Under the pieces are notes generated by a model. It saw only the letters and a list, made by a program, of their open reading frames with translations, made no database searches and was not told where the DNA came from. Positions 1 through 9,266 of a stretch of 60,280 nt of DNA are shown here, piece by piece. The position numbers and the translations under genes are program-made. Location: NCBI GenBank assembly GCA_964655355.1, contig CAZZMD010000023.1:1-60280 (forward strand), read 5' to 3'. Every line of letters begins with the position of its first letter. Within the stretch, counting starts at the first letter, position 1. The DNA is from CALGDE01 sp964655355. Lineage in GTDB: Bacteria; Cyanobacteriota; Cyanobacteriia; CACIAM-69d.

Positions 1-319
1 AGATTTTTCGGCACAACTCCAGCGCACTATCCCGCAACCCCAACGCCTCATAAGCGGTCACCAACCACACCGAGATTTCACCGCCCAACGGAGACACCGG
101 ATTTTGCATCACTCCCGCCGCCGTTTCCAACTGGTTAATGGCATCCCGATACCGTCCCGATTCATAGGCCGTCTTACCCCGCTGCAATAGCGCCCGCGCT
201 TGAAATTGCCGCTCCGCCGCCAATTCCTGCTCCAGTTCCGTTGGGGGCAATTGGAGGGCGTCATCCCCACGATTGGAGGGCGGGGTATCTCCGGAAGAAT
301 CAGTCGAAGAATCAGTCAC
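1..319 (-). CDS. TPR-type protein, N-terminal part (runs off the window)
   Basis: A reverse-strand frame is open from a GTG at 319 to the window edge, 106 codons. After a Ser/Asp/Pro-rich start (residues 1-30) comes a helical region with ALLQRGKTAYESGRYRDAI and later WLVTAYEALGLRDSALEL. Both have the small/aromatic spacing of tetratricopeptide repeats, so a protein-protein interaction role is likely. No signal peptide is visible. The GTG start is the first in the open frame and has no strong ribosome binding site, so the exact start is uncertain. It is transcribed divergently from the secreted protein at 385. The C-terminal part and its true function cannot be judged. Confidence 0.6.
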   Translation of the reverse strand, partial: MTDSSTDSSGDTPPSNRGDDALQLPPTELEQELAAERQFQARALLQRGKTAYESGRYRDAINQLETAAGVMQNPVSPLGGEISVWLVTAYEALGLRDSALELCRKI

Positions 320-384
320 AGTAAGGCTCTGGGATAATTGAGTTAACCTTTGGTCATCCTAAAACGTCTTAGCTATCTCCCGTC

Positions 385-924
385 ATGACAATGCTGTTGA
401 ACTTCTCTCGCATCACCAGTGGTTTAGCGATCGCGCCCCTCTTAGGACTGCTATCCCCCTTGCCAACGGCGCTTCAGGGTCCGGCCCCCCTCGCCCAAGT
501 GCCCCAGCGCTTTGAACCCCAAGTCGCCTGCCGCCGCGCCCTGCCCCTGATCCCCGTGGGCGGCACCGATCCCGAAGTGGTCAAGCGGGTCTCCCTCCCC
601 GGTCTCCTGGTGTCCCGAAACAACTGGAATACGGATTTTACAGTCCCGACCGAAATTAATTTCACTAGCTTCCGCGTCAACCTATTCTTCAAAGATTCCG
701 GCACTTACAACGTCGAAGGGTTCCTGAAATACGGTGACAACTCCAACGACAATTTCTACAACGACAAAATTGTGACGGAAGCGAACGAACTGGTGCAAAT
801 CGAAGCCTTCCCCCGTCGCCGCACCAACAGCCGCGTGCTTCAGCCGTTCCAGGTGAATACGCTGGTGGGCAACACGGGCACCGTGGGCAATGTCTACGTT
901 GTGTCGGTGGATGGATGCCGCTAG
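385..924 (+). CDS. secreted hypothetical protein, 179 aa
   Basis: The protein opens with a hydrophobic stretch (residues 4-38) ending in a plausible signal-peptidase site near APLAQV. The mature part of about 140 residues is polar and beta-rich, with two cysteines (C49 and C178) near its ends that could form a disulfide. No catalytic motif or named domain is recognised. A second ATG lies two codons downstream, so the start is uncertain by two residues. It stands alone between a divergent TPR gene and a convergent carboxypeptidase gene. Export is well supported; function is unknown. Confidence 0.7.
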   Translation: MTMLLNFSRITSGLAIAPLLGLLSPLPTALQGPAPLAQVPQRFEPQVACRRALPLIPVGGTDPEVVKRVSLPGLLVSRNNWNTDFTVPTEINFTSFRVNLFFKDSGTYNVEGFLKYGDNSNDNFYNDKIVTEANELVQIEAFPRRRTNSRVLQPFQVNTLVGNTGTVGNVYVVSVDGCR

Positions 925-1016
925 GGGTTCCGCTGACCCCATGCCGATCCCCATGCCAGGCGATCCGGCCACCCTCGATTGGGGAGCACCCTCTCAAATA
1001 AATTATTTGCGAGTGC

Positions 1017-1907
1017 TCAATTGCCCGAATCGTCGTCTGCTCCCTCCCGGTCCCTATCTAAGGGGGTTGGGCGAGGCTTCACCTGGTACCGCGCTTTATA
1101 GAAGGTTTCCAGACTGTCGCGATCGCCCACAAACCGCCAATGCCAGGGTTCGTAGGCAATCCCCTGCACATTCCCCCGGGGGAATGACAGTTCAAAATTA
1201 AACCGCACCGCGTTCTGCTCCAACCATTCAAAGGTACGAGTCTCCTCAAAGGCTTCCCGTAAATGGGTGGACGGCACCTCACCATCCCCAAAATCGATCG
1301 CATAGCCGGTGTGGTGCTCGCTATAACCCGGTGGCGCACTCACCTCCGCCCGCTCGTCGGGAGTCTGGCGGCGGTTTGCTTTGACATCAAAAAAAATCTG
1401 CTGCTGCAGCTCAATGGAGCGAAACGCAGAAAGCACCACCAAGGGAATCCCCGCCCGCCGTGCCTCCTCCGCCATCCGGGTATAGGATTCTGCCGCCGAC
1501 TCCCGCATTTGGAATCGCCCATCCGCCGAAATAGCCACCAGCTCGTCTTCGGGGGCCTCTTCATAGGGCAAATGCCCCAGCAAATCATCGGCGCTCACCG
1601 TTGGCGAGGCCGCAGGATCGGTAACCTCTTCCACCACCGGCTCAGTCGCCCCCGGCAGCCAAGCTTGAAACTGCCCCGTGGTCACACCCCATCCCGCGAT
1701 CGCCCCTAGGAGAATCAACACCGCCAGCACGATCCATAATCCCCCACCCCGCCGAGAGGAAGATGGGGTCACCCCCGGGCGATCGCGGACCGCCTCCGGC
1801 ACATCCGTCGACAACCGAGACCGGGATGGCGATCGCCCCCCCCTACCCGACCGTCCCGTCCCCGTCCCATCCGGTCCCGATTGCTTGGATGCGGCAGGAT
1901 CAGCCAT
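1017..1907 (-). CDS. D-alanyl-D-alanine carboxypeptidase, VanY/M15B family, membrane-anchored
   Basis: Family members are zinc peptidases that remove the terminal D-Ala from peptidoglycan stem peptides. The 296-residue protein has a basic, Ser/Pro-rich cytoplasmic tail (1-53), one transmembrane helix (about 56-73) and an extracytoplasmic M15 domain. Diagnostic motifs are SAFRS (160-164), SEHHTGYAIDF (196-206, supplying a His and the Asp zinc ligands) and EPWHWRFVGD (253-262, catalytic Glu and third zinc His). All zinc ligands are present, so activity is expected. The N-terminal anchor suggests it works at the outer face of the inner membrane. It converges on the secreted protein at 385-924 with a 92-base gap. 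Confidence 0.9.
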   Translation of the reverse strand: MADPAASKQSGPDGTGTGRSGRGGRSPSRSRLSTDVPEAVRDRPGVTPSSSRRGGGLWIVLAVLILLGAIAGWGVTTGQFQAWLPGATEPVVEEVTDPAASPTVSADDLLGHLPYEEAPEDELVAISADGRFQMRESAAESYTRMAEEARRAGIPLVVLSAFRSIELQQQIFFDVKANRRQTPDERAEVSAPPGYSEHHTGYAIDFGDGEVPSTHLREAFEETRTFEWLEQNAVRFNFELSFPRGNVQGIAYEPWHWRFVGDRDSLETFYKARYQVKPRPTPLDRDREGADDDSGN

Positions 1908-2046
1908 GGCATCTCAACCCCAGAAAAACCTCACTGGCCATAGTAAACCGCCCCTCACTGAAAGGGGCGGCTTGCAAATCGATTCGAATTGTCAGCCCAT
2001 CAGTCCACCGGTCAGTCCGATTGCTCAGTCCATCGCAGGGCAATCC

Positions 2047-2631
2047 TTACCCAATCCAGACCAAGCTTTCCGACGCTTCATCGTAATTTCTGGAGCGATT
2101 CAACCCCGTACAGGTGGTTAGCTCTTCCTTGTCATCCGTCGAGGGAGCCCCCTTCGCCGCCGTATCAGCGTTAGAATCCTGCTCCGTCGGTTTCACAAAC
2201 CCCTTACGGTGCTGAGCCGCAGGACGCAGGGGAACCGTCTTATCGCCCTTGGCCGCAGCCTTACGATTCGTCGGCGGTGCCGCCGGGGGACCGGTAACAA
2301 ATCCTTTACGGTGGGTGGCTTTCTTGGGCGTCCCCGCCTTCTGCCACGCCATGGACTTCTGCAGCGATCGCCGCTCAGGCTCGATCAACTTGTCGACAAA
2401 ATATTCAATGGTCGCTTCCTTCATCCACCCCCGCTGCACGAGGATTTCACCGAACCGCAACCCGGTCATCTCCTGATCGTTGAGGACGACCTCCACCTGG
2501 GCCTGGCTCAATAGCCCCGCTTCGACAAAATATGTCCCCAGGGGAGGAAAGACCATGGGTTCCGCCGTGGCTCTGTTTCCCTTCACCGCGGCAGCATCCT
2601 TGCTAACGCTCCCTTTTCGCATGTGCATCAT
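2047..2631 (-). CDS. conserved hypothetical with a GspE-N/MshEN-like domain
   Basis: The frame is open back to 2706, but the in-frame ATGs at 2631 and 2628 fit better, since the upstream extension is basic and unlike the rest. Residues about 25-90 (PLGTYFVEAGLLSQAQVEV to FVDKLIEPER) resemble the small helical domain at the N terminus of type II secretion/type IV pilus ATPases: a short 'late-arriving' helix pair with GEILVQRGW. The C-terminal half is low-complexity, Lys/Ala/Pro-rich, and carries the sequence HRKGFV twice. No ATPase domain follows, so this would be a free-standing regulatory or adaptor version. The family assignment is an inference from motif shape. Confidence 0.65.
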   Translation of the reverse strand: MMHMRKGSVSKDAAAVKGNRATAEPMVFPPLGTYFVEAGLLSQAQVEVVLNDQEMTGLRFGEILVQRGWMKEATIEYFVDKLIEPERRSLQKSMAWQKAGTPKKATHRKGFVTGPPAAPPTNRKAAAKGDKTVPLRPAAQHRKGFVKPTEQDSNADTAAKGAPSTDDKEELTTCTGLNRSRNYDEASESLVWIG

Positions 2632-2863
2632 GGCAAACCTCGACAAACAGAACCCGCGAATTCTCCTGAGGACAAACCTTACGCCCAGGACAACAAAGAC
2701 TAACAATCAGCTTTACGGAGACGCCGCCCAAAAACCGGCATATGCCTATAATTCGGCCCCGCAACGGTCAAGCGCGAACGGATAAACGGATAGAGTGAGA
2801 AGATAATATCTCCGTATATTTATTTAGACTAGCACGCAGCCATTGGGGCTGGGGCCATTCCTA

Positions 2864-3424
2864 TTACGGTTGACGACGATCTCGCAAAAATGATTCCGCC
2901 CCGTTGCCATTGTCATAGCGCTCAAAGGGCTGGTGAATCCAGGGATTATGCGCCAAAAAGTCCACATAATAGTCCGGCGTAAAGCTAGAACAGGCTTTGC
3001 ACCATAGGGTCGCAGTTCTTAACGACTTAATATCCTCGTGATAGTAGCCCTCTAAATATTGTTTCACTTTGTTAAGGGTTTGTCCCGAGTCCGCGAGATC
3101 ATCCACCAGGAGGACCGCCGGACCCAGGCGATCGCCCACCATTGCCAGGGAGGTGGAGAGCTGAAGGTCTCCGCGATCGCGTTTCTCCGCCCCCGATCCC
3201 CCATAGGATTGGGCGGCCAGAATCCCGAGGGGTTTGTTATAAATCCGGGACAGAATATCGCCAACGCGGAGTCCCCCCCGGGCAATGCACAGGATCGTGT
3301 CAAAAGACCATTGGGAGCGGGCAATCAACGCCGCAAGCTGCTCAATTTTGTGGTGATAATCCTCCCAAGACACCCATAAATCGGGGTCTGACGGTGACGG
3401 GGACGGAGGGGCGTTCATGGGCAA
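2864..3424 (-). CDS. phosphoribosyltransferase domain protein
   Basis: A type I PRTase of 186 residues. The PRPP-binding loop is AVLLVDDLADSGQTL (two acidic residues followed by a D-SG-T turn), preceded by ILCIARGGLRVGDIL, the usual second loop. The C-terminal region YYVDFLAHNPWIHQPFE matches the xanthine/hypoxanthine-guanine PRTase-like subgroup, which salvage purine bases using PRPP. The exact base specificity cannot be told. The first ATG has a second Met two codons later. It is followed on the same strand, after 132 bases, by nothing but the convergent 3' side of other genes; mutS lies upstream on the same strand. Confidence 0.85.
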   Translation of the reverse strand: MPMNAPPSPSPSDPDLWVSWEDYHHKIEQLAALIARSQWSFDTILCIARGGLRVGDILSRIYNKPLGILAAQSYGGSGAEKRDRGDLQLSTSLAMVGDRLGPAVLLVDDLADSGQTLNKVKQYLEGYYHEDIKSLRTATLWCKACSSFTPDYYVDFLAHNPWIHQPFERYDNGNGAESFLRDRRQP

Positions 3425-3556
3425 TTGGTGCAGGAAAAAATAGGGGACAGGGCAACGGCTTCGGGGGGGACCATGAAGAGTTCAGACCGCGGGGTGAGAC
3501 CCTCTATGGGTGTCATTCCCCATTTGTGTCAGCCCTCGAGATCACTTTAGGGATAT

Positions 3557-6247
3557 CTAGAACAGGTCTAGGATATCTAGCTGTTCGAGGTTGGCGTCGT
3601 CATCGCCATCGGATTTTGCTTTGGTATTATTTTTTTGATTTTTATCGTTGGTTTTACGGAGACCGGTGGCGATCCGGGAGTGTTTTTCGATTTGGGTCAT
3701 CACCTGGCGGGCGCGGTGGATGGTCTTTTGGGGCAGTCCAGCCAGGCGCGCCGCTTCGATGCCGTAGGATTTGTCAGCGCCGCCGGGCTGTACCTGGTGG
3801 AGAAACACAATGCGATCGCCCTGTTCCTGGACGGTGACTTGGAAATTGGCGGCGGTGGAGATGAGGGCCGCTAGCTCGTTGAGTTCGTGGTAGTGGGTGG
3901 CGAAAATTGCCCGGGTCTGAAGGTCGTTGGCTAAATATTCGGCAACTGCCCAGGCAATGGAAAGACCATCAAACGTAGCGGTCCCCCGCCCGATTTCATC
4001 CAGAAGCACCAGCGATCGCGCGGTGGCGTGGTTCAAAATATTGGCTGTCTCGTTCATTTCCACCATAAAAGTAGACTGACCGGTGGCCAGGTCGTCGACC
4101 GCGCCCACCCGGGTAAAAATGCGATCGCTAATGCCGAGGGTGGCCGATTGGGCGGGGACATAGCTGCCCACCTGGGCCATGAGCTGGATCAAGCCCACCT
4201 GGCGGAGATAACAACTTTTACCGCTGGCGTTGGGACCGGTGAGGATGATCAGGTCCGGATTTCGGCGATCGCTCCCGGGGGGGTCGCCGCTGCCTAGGTT
4301 GCTGGAGTTGGGGACGAAAAAGCCATCGGGCAGGGAATATTCCACCACGGGATGGCGACCCTGGTGAATTTTTAACGTGCGTCCGGTTTCCATTTCTGGG
4401 CAGCAATAGCCCCGCAAGACCGCCAATTCCGCGAAACACACCAGGACATCCACCGCGGCGATCGCCCGCGCCACCTGCCGAATCGGCTCAGCTAATGCAC
4501 CGGCCTCATCCCGCAGCCCGCGGAAGATATCGTATTCCAGCAGATTGGTTTCATCTTGAGCCGATAAAATCCGTGCCTCGCGCTCCTTCAGCTCCGGCGT
4601 GATGTAGCGCTCCTCATTCGTTAGGGTTTGTTTGCGGATATAGTCGTCCGGCACCAGGGCTGCCTTAGCGCGGGGGATGCCAATGTAATAGCCAAAGGTT
4701 TTATTGAAGCGGACTTTGAGACTGGTCAGCTCCAGGCGTTCCCGCTCCCGTTGCTCCAGCGCCGCCAGCCAATTCCGGTCATCGACGGCGCACGATCGCA
4801 GCTCATCCAGCTCCTCGCTTACCCCATCCCGAATCAAGCCCCCCTCCATCACGGAAATGGGCAAGTCTGCATTGAGGGCGTTTTTCAAGCGCATCCCCAA
4901 TTTTTCGAGGGCTTCCGGTACCCATTGCAGGGCTTTAAGATAGGGCGACTCGCAGGGTTGTACTAATTGCGCCAAATCCGGCAACTTTTGCAACGAATCC
5001 GCCAACGCTAGCAACTCCCGCGCATTGGCTGTCCCAGATCCCGCCCGTCCGGCCAGCCGTTCCAGGTCGTAGATGTCCCGCAAATTCGCCTGTAAATCCC
5101 GCCGCAGTTGGGTATTGCCGATCAGTTCGGTGACGGTGCTATGGCGCGATCGAATCCCCTTGAGATCTAACAAGGGCTGCAATAACCATCGCCGCAAGGC
5201 TCGACTGCCCATGCTGGTGACGGTCTGGTCCAGCGCCCATAGCAGCGACCCATGGAGCAGCCCATCCCGCACCGTTTGTACAATTTCCAAATTGCGCCGG
5301 GTTTGGTGGTCCAGAATCAAAAAATCCGTCACCGTATAGGTTTTCAGGGTTTGCAGGGGCACGCGATCGCCCTCCACGGCATTGCCATCGCTGCCCCCCT
5401 TAAAGGTGTCCTGGATATAGTCCAACAATCCACCGGCGGCGCGGATGGCCAACGGCAGGCGATCGCACCCCAATCCCTCCAGCGATCGCACCCGAAATCG
5501 ATGCATTAATCGTTGGCGCGCCTCATCCAACCCAAACGCCGACGCCGGTCGCAGCGCATAACAAAACTCAGACGGGAGGGCATCGGACAGTTGTCCCCCC
5601 CGATCCCGAAGGCGATCGCGACTTTCCCCCGGCCGCAATAGCCCCACCAAATCCGGCGCATCCACCGGTGTCAACACCTCCGACGGCTGCAACCGCAATA
5701 GCTCTTGGGTCAACTGCTCCAGCCGCTCCCCCTGGGTGGTCCAAAACTCCCCCGTGGACACATCCCCATGGGCCAAGCCCCAGCCCTTGCCCGACACCAC
5801 CGCCGCCGCCAAAAAATTATTTCGCCGGGCCGCCAACATCCCCGTCTCAATCACCGTCCCCGGCGTCAACACCCGCGTCACTTCCCGACGCACTAACCCC
5901 TGGGCCAGGGCTGGGTCTTCGGTTTGATCCCCGATCGCCACCGCATACCCGCGATTCACCAACTGCGCCGCATAGCGATCCAAGGCATGGTGAGGCACCC
6001 CAGCCATGGGCACCCGCCCCACCTGTTTCCCCGCATCCTTACTGGTCAGGGTCAGCTCCAACACCTCCGAGACCGTACAGGCATCCTGAAAAAACGTCTC
6101 GTAAAAATCCCCCACCCGATAGAGCAATAGGGCCTGGGGATGCTGCTTTTTGGTGCGCACATATTCCTGCATCATCGGCGTCAGATGCTCGAAGACCACC
6201 TCAAAACAATTGCGGTTAGGAATATCGCGGGGACCCGATCCAGTCAT
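3557..6247 (-). CDS. mutS: DNA mismatch repair protein MutS
   Basis: MutS binds mispaired bases and starts mismatch repair with MutL. The frame opens at 6274 but the ATG at 6247 (tenth codon) gives the usual N terminus. Seen in order (numbering from the longer frame): the mismatch-wedge motif GDFYE (F57, E59), the connector and lever domains, then the ATPase with Walker A GPNASGKS (680-687), Walker B/signature LLDEIGRGTATFDG (about 757-770) and the FATHYHEL motif. A Lys/Asp-rich tail ends in LDILDLF. Length (about 896 aa) is normal for bacterial MutS1, not the shorter MutS2. Upstream lies a divergent glycosyltransferase. Confidence 0.97.
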   Translation of the reverse strand: MTGSGPRDIPNRNCFEVVFEHLTPMMQEYVRTKKQHPQALLLYRVGDFYETFFQDACTVSEVLELTLTSKDAGKQVGRVPMAGVPHHALDRYAAQLVNRGYAVAIGDQTEDPALAQGLVRREVTRVLTPGTVIETGMLAARRNNFLAAAVVSGKGWGLAHGDVSTGEFWTTQGERLEQLTQELLRLQPSEVLTPVDAPDLVGLLRPGESRDRLRDRGGQLSDALPSEFCYALRPASAFGLDEARQRLMHRFRVRSLEGLGCDRLPLAIRAAGGLLDYIQDTFKGGSDGNAVEGDRVPLQTLKTYTVTDFLILDHQTRRNLEIVQTVRDGLLHGSLLWALDQTVTSMGSRALRRWLLQPLLDLKGIRSRHSTVTELIGNTQLRRDLQANLRDIYDLERLAGRAGSGTANARELLALADSLQKLPDLAQLVQPCESPYLKALQWVPEALEKLGMRLKNALNADLPISVMEGGLIRDGVSEELDELRSCAVDDRNWLAALEQRERERLELTSLKVRFNKTFGYYIGIPRAKAALVPDDYIRKQTLTNEERYITPELKEREARILSAQDETNLLEYDIFRGLRDEAGALAEPIRQVARAIAAVDVLVCFAELAVLRGYCCPEMETGRTLKIHQGRHPVVEYSLPDGFFVPNSSNLGSGDPPGSDRRNPDLIILTGPNASGKSCYLRQVGLIQLMAQVGSYVPAQSATLGISDRIFTRVGAVDDLATGQSTFMVEMNETANILNHATARSLVLLDEIGRGTATFDGLSIAWAVAEYLANDLQTRAIFATHYHELNELAALISTAANFQVTVQEQGDRIVFLHQVQPGGADKSYGIEAARLAGLPQKTIHRARQVMTQIEKHSRIATGLRKTNDKNQKNNTKAKSDGDDDANLEQLDILDLF

Positions 6248-6406
6248 AGCCCTTGGGATACCAAAGAACAGCACCGAACCCCTAGGTTAAACCAACAGGA
6301 TAGACAGCAACCATAACGTTTCCCATTCGCCACGAACGCATTTCCCAACCCCTATCCCTAGCCTCGCAAGACTGTAGGATAGGCGTTGCCCCCCGTGCCT
6401 GTGCCC

Positions 6407-7648
6407 ATGGTTGCCAACCCCTCTCCCGATCAATACCAAGCGGATCAACAACAACACGCCGCCCCTCTCCTCACCGTTCCCACAGGCTTCTATATCGTCT
6501 CCGCAGCCCCTACAGATCCCACGGGCCAGGGCGATCGACCTCCTTTCCTCTCCCTCATCGTCCCCACCTACCAAGAAGCCGCCAATGTGGTGGCGCTGTT
6601 GGAAAAACTGGTGCAATTGCTCGACCAATATTTATTGGATGACTACGAACTCATCGTGGTGGACGACGACAGCCCCGATCGCACCTGGGAATCTGCCCAA
6701 GGCGCAACGGCAGCGTTTCCCCAAATTCGGGTGATGCGCCGCACAGCAGAACGGGGACTCTCTACCGCCGTCATTCGCGGTTGGCAGGGGGCGCGGGGTC
6801 AGGTCTTGGGGGTGATCGATGCGGACTTACAACATCCCCCGGAGACCCTGATTCAGCTACTCTCGGAAATTCGACGGGGAGCCGACCTTGCCGTTGCCAG
6901 TCGCCACGTGATCGGGGGTGGCGTCAGCGATTGGAGTTTGGCGCGGCGGGTTTTATCGCGCGGGGCACAGATGTTGGGGCTGGTGATTTTGCCGGAGGTG
7001 GTGGGACGGGTGTCGGATCCCATGAGTGGTTATTTTCTGGTGCGGCGGGCGGCGATCGCCCAAGTGCCCCTCAGCCCCATCGGTTACAAAATCCTGATCG
7101 AAGTCCTTGGGCGGGGTCGGGTGCAATGGATTGGCGAATGTGGCTACGTCTTCCAAGAACGCCAAGAGGGAGATAGCAAAGTATCGCGCCGTCACTACTG
7201 GGATTATTTGCTCCACCTGGGACGGCTGCGATGGTCCCGATGGCAGGTGGGTCGACTGGTACGCTTTGGGATCGTCGGCTTTAGCGGCGTTTTTGTCGAT
7301 ATGGGGGTCTTTTATCTGCTGCGGGGGGTCCTAGGCTGGGGACTCACCCGAAGCGCCATCCTGTCGGCCGAGGTGGCGATTCTCAATAATTTTCTGTGGA
7401 ACGATCGCTGGACCTTTGGGGATATTGCCAAAGCCCAGACCCAACGCCGCCAGGCCATCAAACGATTTCTCAAGTTCAACCTGGTCTGCCTATCGGGGCT
7501 ACTCTTGAACGTGACCATCATGAATATTTTGTTCAATGGCTTTGGCGTCAATGCTTACGTGGCCAAGCTCCTGGCGATCGCCGCCGTCACCATATGGAAT
7601 TTCTGGTTCAACCTCAAGCTGAGCTGGCGGGTGACCGAGAAAGATTGA
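6407..7648 (+). CDS. GT2 glycosyltransferase fused to a GtrA-like membrane domain
   Basis: The N-terminal half is a GT-A fold of the dolichyl/polyprenyl-phosphate mannosyltransferase type: FLSLIVPTYQEAANV, the nucleotide-binding DDDSPDRT and the metal-binding IDADLQHPP. These enzymes transfer a hexose from a nucleotide sugar to a lipid phosphate at the cytoplasmic face. The C-terminal 130 residues hold four hydrophobic helices beginning RFGIVGFSGVFVDMG, the GtrA/DPMS signature, which may help flip or anchor the lipid-linked sugar. The ATG at 6407 is chosen over a TTG 21 bases upstream. It converges on a DUF2808 gene with a shared hairpin between them. Confidence 0.9.
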   Translation: MVANPSPDQYQADQQQHAAPLLTVPTGFYIVSAAPTDPTGQGDRPPFLSLIVPTYQEAANVVALLEKLVQLLDQYLLDDYELIVVDDDSPDRTWESAQGATAAFPQIRVMRRTAERGLSTAVIRGWQGARGQVLGVIDADLQHPPETLIQLLSEIRRGADLAVASRHVIGGGVSDWSLARRVLSRGAQMLGLVILPEVVGRVSDPMSGYFLVRRAAIAQVPLSPIGYKILIEVLGRGRVQWIGECGYVFQERQEGDSKVSRRHYWDYLLHLGRLRWSRWQVGRLVRFGIVGFSGVFVDMGVFYLLRGVLGWGLTRSAILSAEVAILNNFLWNDRWTFGDIAKAQTQRRQAIKRFLKFNLVCLSGLLLNVTIMNILFNGFGVNAYVAKLLAIAAVTIWNFWFNLKLSWRVTEKD

Positions 7649-7665
7649 CGCTTATTCACAACTTA

Positions 7666-7714
7666 AAAATCCCTGATCCAAAGACTAAAGCAGTCATCGG
7701 AGATCAGGGATTTT
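7666..7714. terminator. bidirectional hairpin terminator between convergent genes
   Basis: A perfect 13-bp inverted repeat: aaaatccctgatc (7666-7678) pairs with gatcagggatttt (7702-7714), loop 23 nt. The stem is flanked by A/T runs so that each strand ends in a U-tract. It lies between the glycosyltransferase stop (7648) and the DUF2808 stop (7744). Confidence 0.75.
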
Positions 7715-7743
7715 GGGGGGATCTATCGATTAGCCGAGGAGCC

Positions 7744-8304
7744 TTATTCGATATCAATGACCCAATTGCCGAGGAAGCGGAACTGTTGAGCGCGATCGCC
7801 CGGAATTGCAATATTGCACCGGAACTTGAAGAAGCCACCATTGCGGGGATTAGCGACATTGTGGAAGACCACCTCCACGCGCTCTCCGGCTGGCACCGGC
7901 TGCTCAGGCACCAAGGACACAATTCCACTCTCGGTATCGACCGCTAATTCCCGCAGCTTGAACACCCGCTCTCGGCCGTCCCGGTCCTTGCGGTACCGAA
8001 GCTCGATGTTATCTTCATCTAACCGGCCTCTCCAGCGGGTGGGATCGTAACCGACGACCACCTGTGAAATCGCCGTCTCCTGAGGGGGAATACGCAACCG
8101 ATAGCGATCAAAGGTGCTATTAGCCCCGCTATCCAGGTTGAAATTGAGGGACTGCTCCCCAAACAAGGTCAAACCAGGACCCGTTGCATGGGAAGGCTGA
8201 GGTGGAATCACCGTTGCGGCGGTGGTGGCCGTCAGCAGCACGGCTGCGGCTCCAGCTACGCGACGGGACCAAGACTGAGCAAACGATAAGGGATGGGAAG
8301 ACAT
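7744..8304 (-). CDS. DUF2808 secreted protein
   Basis: The frame extends to 8451, but the ATG at 8304 gives a clean signal peptide: a basic start, then AGAAAVLLTATTAATVI, with cleavage likely after SHA. The mature 150 residues match the cyanobacterial DUF2808 pattern: LTLFGEQSLNF, PPQETAISQVVVGYDPTRWRG, RERVFKLRELAVD, VEVVFHNVANPRNGG and a C-terminal FRFLGNWVIDIE. The family is periplasmic or surface-located, beta-rich, and of unknown function. The gene stands alone, with a shared terminator at its 3' end. Confidence 0.85.
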   Translation of the reverse strand: MSSHPLSFAQSWSRRVAGAAAVLLTATTAATVIPPQPSHATGPGLTLFGEQSLNFNLDSGANSTFDRYRLRIPPQETAISQVVVGYDPTRWRGRLDEDNIELRYRKDRDGRERVFKLRELAVDTESGIVSLVPEQPVPAGERVEVVFHNVANPRNGGFFKFRCNIAIPGDRAQQFRFLGNWVIDIE

Positions 8305-8648
8305 AATCTTCGAAATCCGATTTGAACGGACGGTAAGGGCGAACAGGTTAGGCGGCGCTCCATCGCCACCAGGCAACAGTGCAAGTGTTACCTGACAAAT
8401 CAGGCCATAACAACTTGTGCTGATGAGAATGCGCTGGCGAGATGACACCATCCAACCGCACTAAATAGTAGTCATGATACAAGGGTCGTGGGCGATCGCC
8501 TATGACAGCCCCACATCTGACTCCTGCATCTCACCCCAGCGGCAATGGAGTCAATCGGGTCAATGCCTCACTCCATCTTTCTTTCAGCAGACGCGACCCG
8601 AAGCCGGAAAATCCGGCGATCGCCCCGATCATTTGCCTAGTCACTCGC

Positions 8649-9026
8649 CTAGTTTTCGTCCCGATTCGGCCACACCTGGGCAAACCGTCGATAGGTTGCC
8701 AAATATTCTTCCAGGACCACGAACTGGGCCACATTGAGGCGGTAATACACCCAACGTCCTTCCTGGCGGCCCACAATCAGCCCCGCCTGCTTCAAAACCT
8801 TCAGATGGAAAGACAACTTCGATTGGGCAATACCCCCCAGGGCATCGCATAGCTCTCCCACACAGAGCTCCTGGGTCCGCAGCAATTCCAGGACCTGGAG
8901 GCGAATCGGATCAGACAAGGCCTGGAAACCGACAAGGTAGGAGCCATCTCCCCCAACGGATGGATCAAGTCCTCCCTCAGCTCTGAGGACATCCGATGAC
9001 TTGGGGAGCTCTAAAGTTGTAGTCAT
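8649..9026 (-). CDS. ArsR/SmtB-family transcriptional repressor
   Basis: A 125-residue winged-helix repressor. After a 30-residue tail come ALSDPIRLQVLELLR (helix 1-2), ELCVGELCDAL (recognition of the metal-site helix), SKLSFHLKVLKQAGLI (DNA-reading helix) and GRWVYYRLN (wing). In E. coli ArsR the arsenite site is CVC..C; here the helix reads C55-V-G-E-L-C60, so the middle cysteine is missing. Thus arsenite sensing by that exact site is uncertain, and another metalloid or signal is possible. No arsenic-resistance gene is adjacent. An 8-bp inverted repeat upstream (9047-9083) may be its operator. Confidence 0.85.
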   Translation of the reverse strand: MTTTLELPKSSDVLRAEGGLDPSVGGDGSYLVGFQALSDPIRLQVLELLRTQELCVGELCDALGGIAQSKLSFHLKVLKQAGLIVGRQEGRWVYYRLNVAQFVVLEEYLATYRRFAQVWPNRDEN

Positions 9027-9046
9027 AAGTCGTTTAAAGAAAATTA

Positions 9047-9083
9047 GTTTAGATTCCGTTGTACTTAGACATCAGATCTAAAC
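9047..9083. promoter_or_regulatory. candidate operator for the ArsR-family gene
   Basis: gtttagat (9047-9054) and atctaaac (9076-9083) form a perfect 8-bp inverted repeat with a 21-base spacer, 21-57 bases before the ArsR-family start codon in an AT-rich stretch. Autoregulation through such repeats is usual in the family. The long spacer is not typical, so this is tentative. Confidence 0.35.
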
Positions 9084-9143
9084 AACGCTAAATAAATAGA
9101 TTTACTAAATCAAAGAACCGTTTCATTTGCCTAAGCATAAAGC

Positions 9144-9180
9144 AATTCCCCTGGATATCCTAGGTGATACCAGGGGAATT
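9144..9180 (-). terminator. hairpin downstream of ndhD
   Basis: aattcccctgg (9144-9154) pairs perfectly with ccaggggaatt (9170-9180), 11 bp with a 15-base loop. It lies 87 bases past the ndhD stop on the reverse strand. The following U-tract is weak, so termination may be partial. Confidence 0.5.
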
Positions 9181-9266
9181 TGAAGTTTTGGTAACGAAGG
9201 CGGTCGGACGTAAGCCCCACCCCAAGGGAAGACCAGGGGATCCACCCTTGGGCAGCACCGCCCCCC

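Noticed and set aside
5668..6219. 183-aa Pro/Ser-rich frame on the forward strand within mutS
   Set aside because: It lies wholly inside mutS on the other strand, has a shadow-type composition and no start signal.
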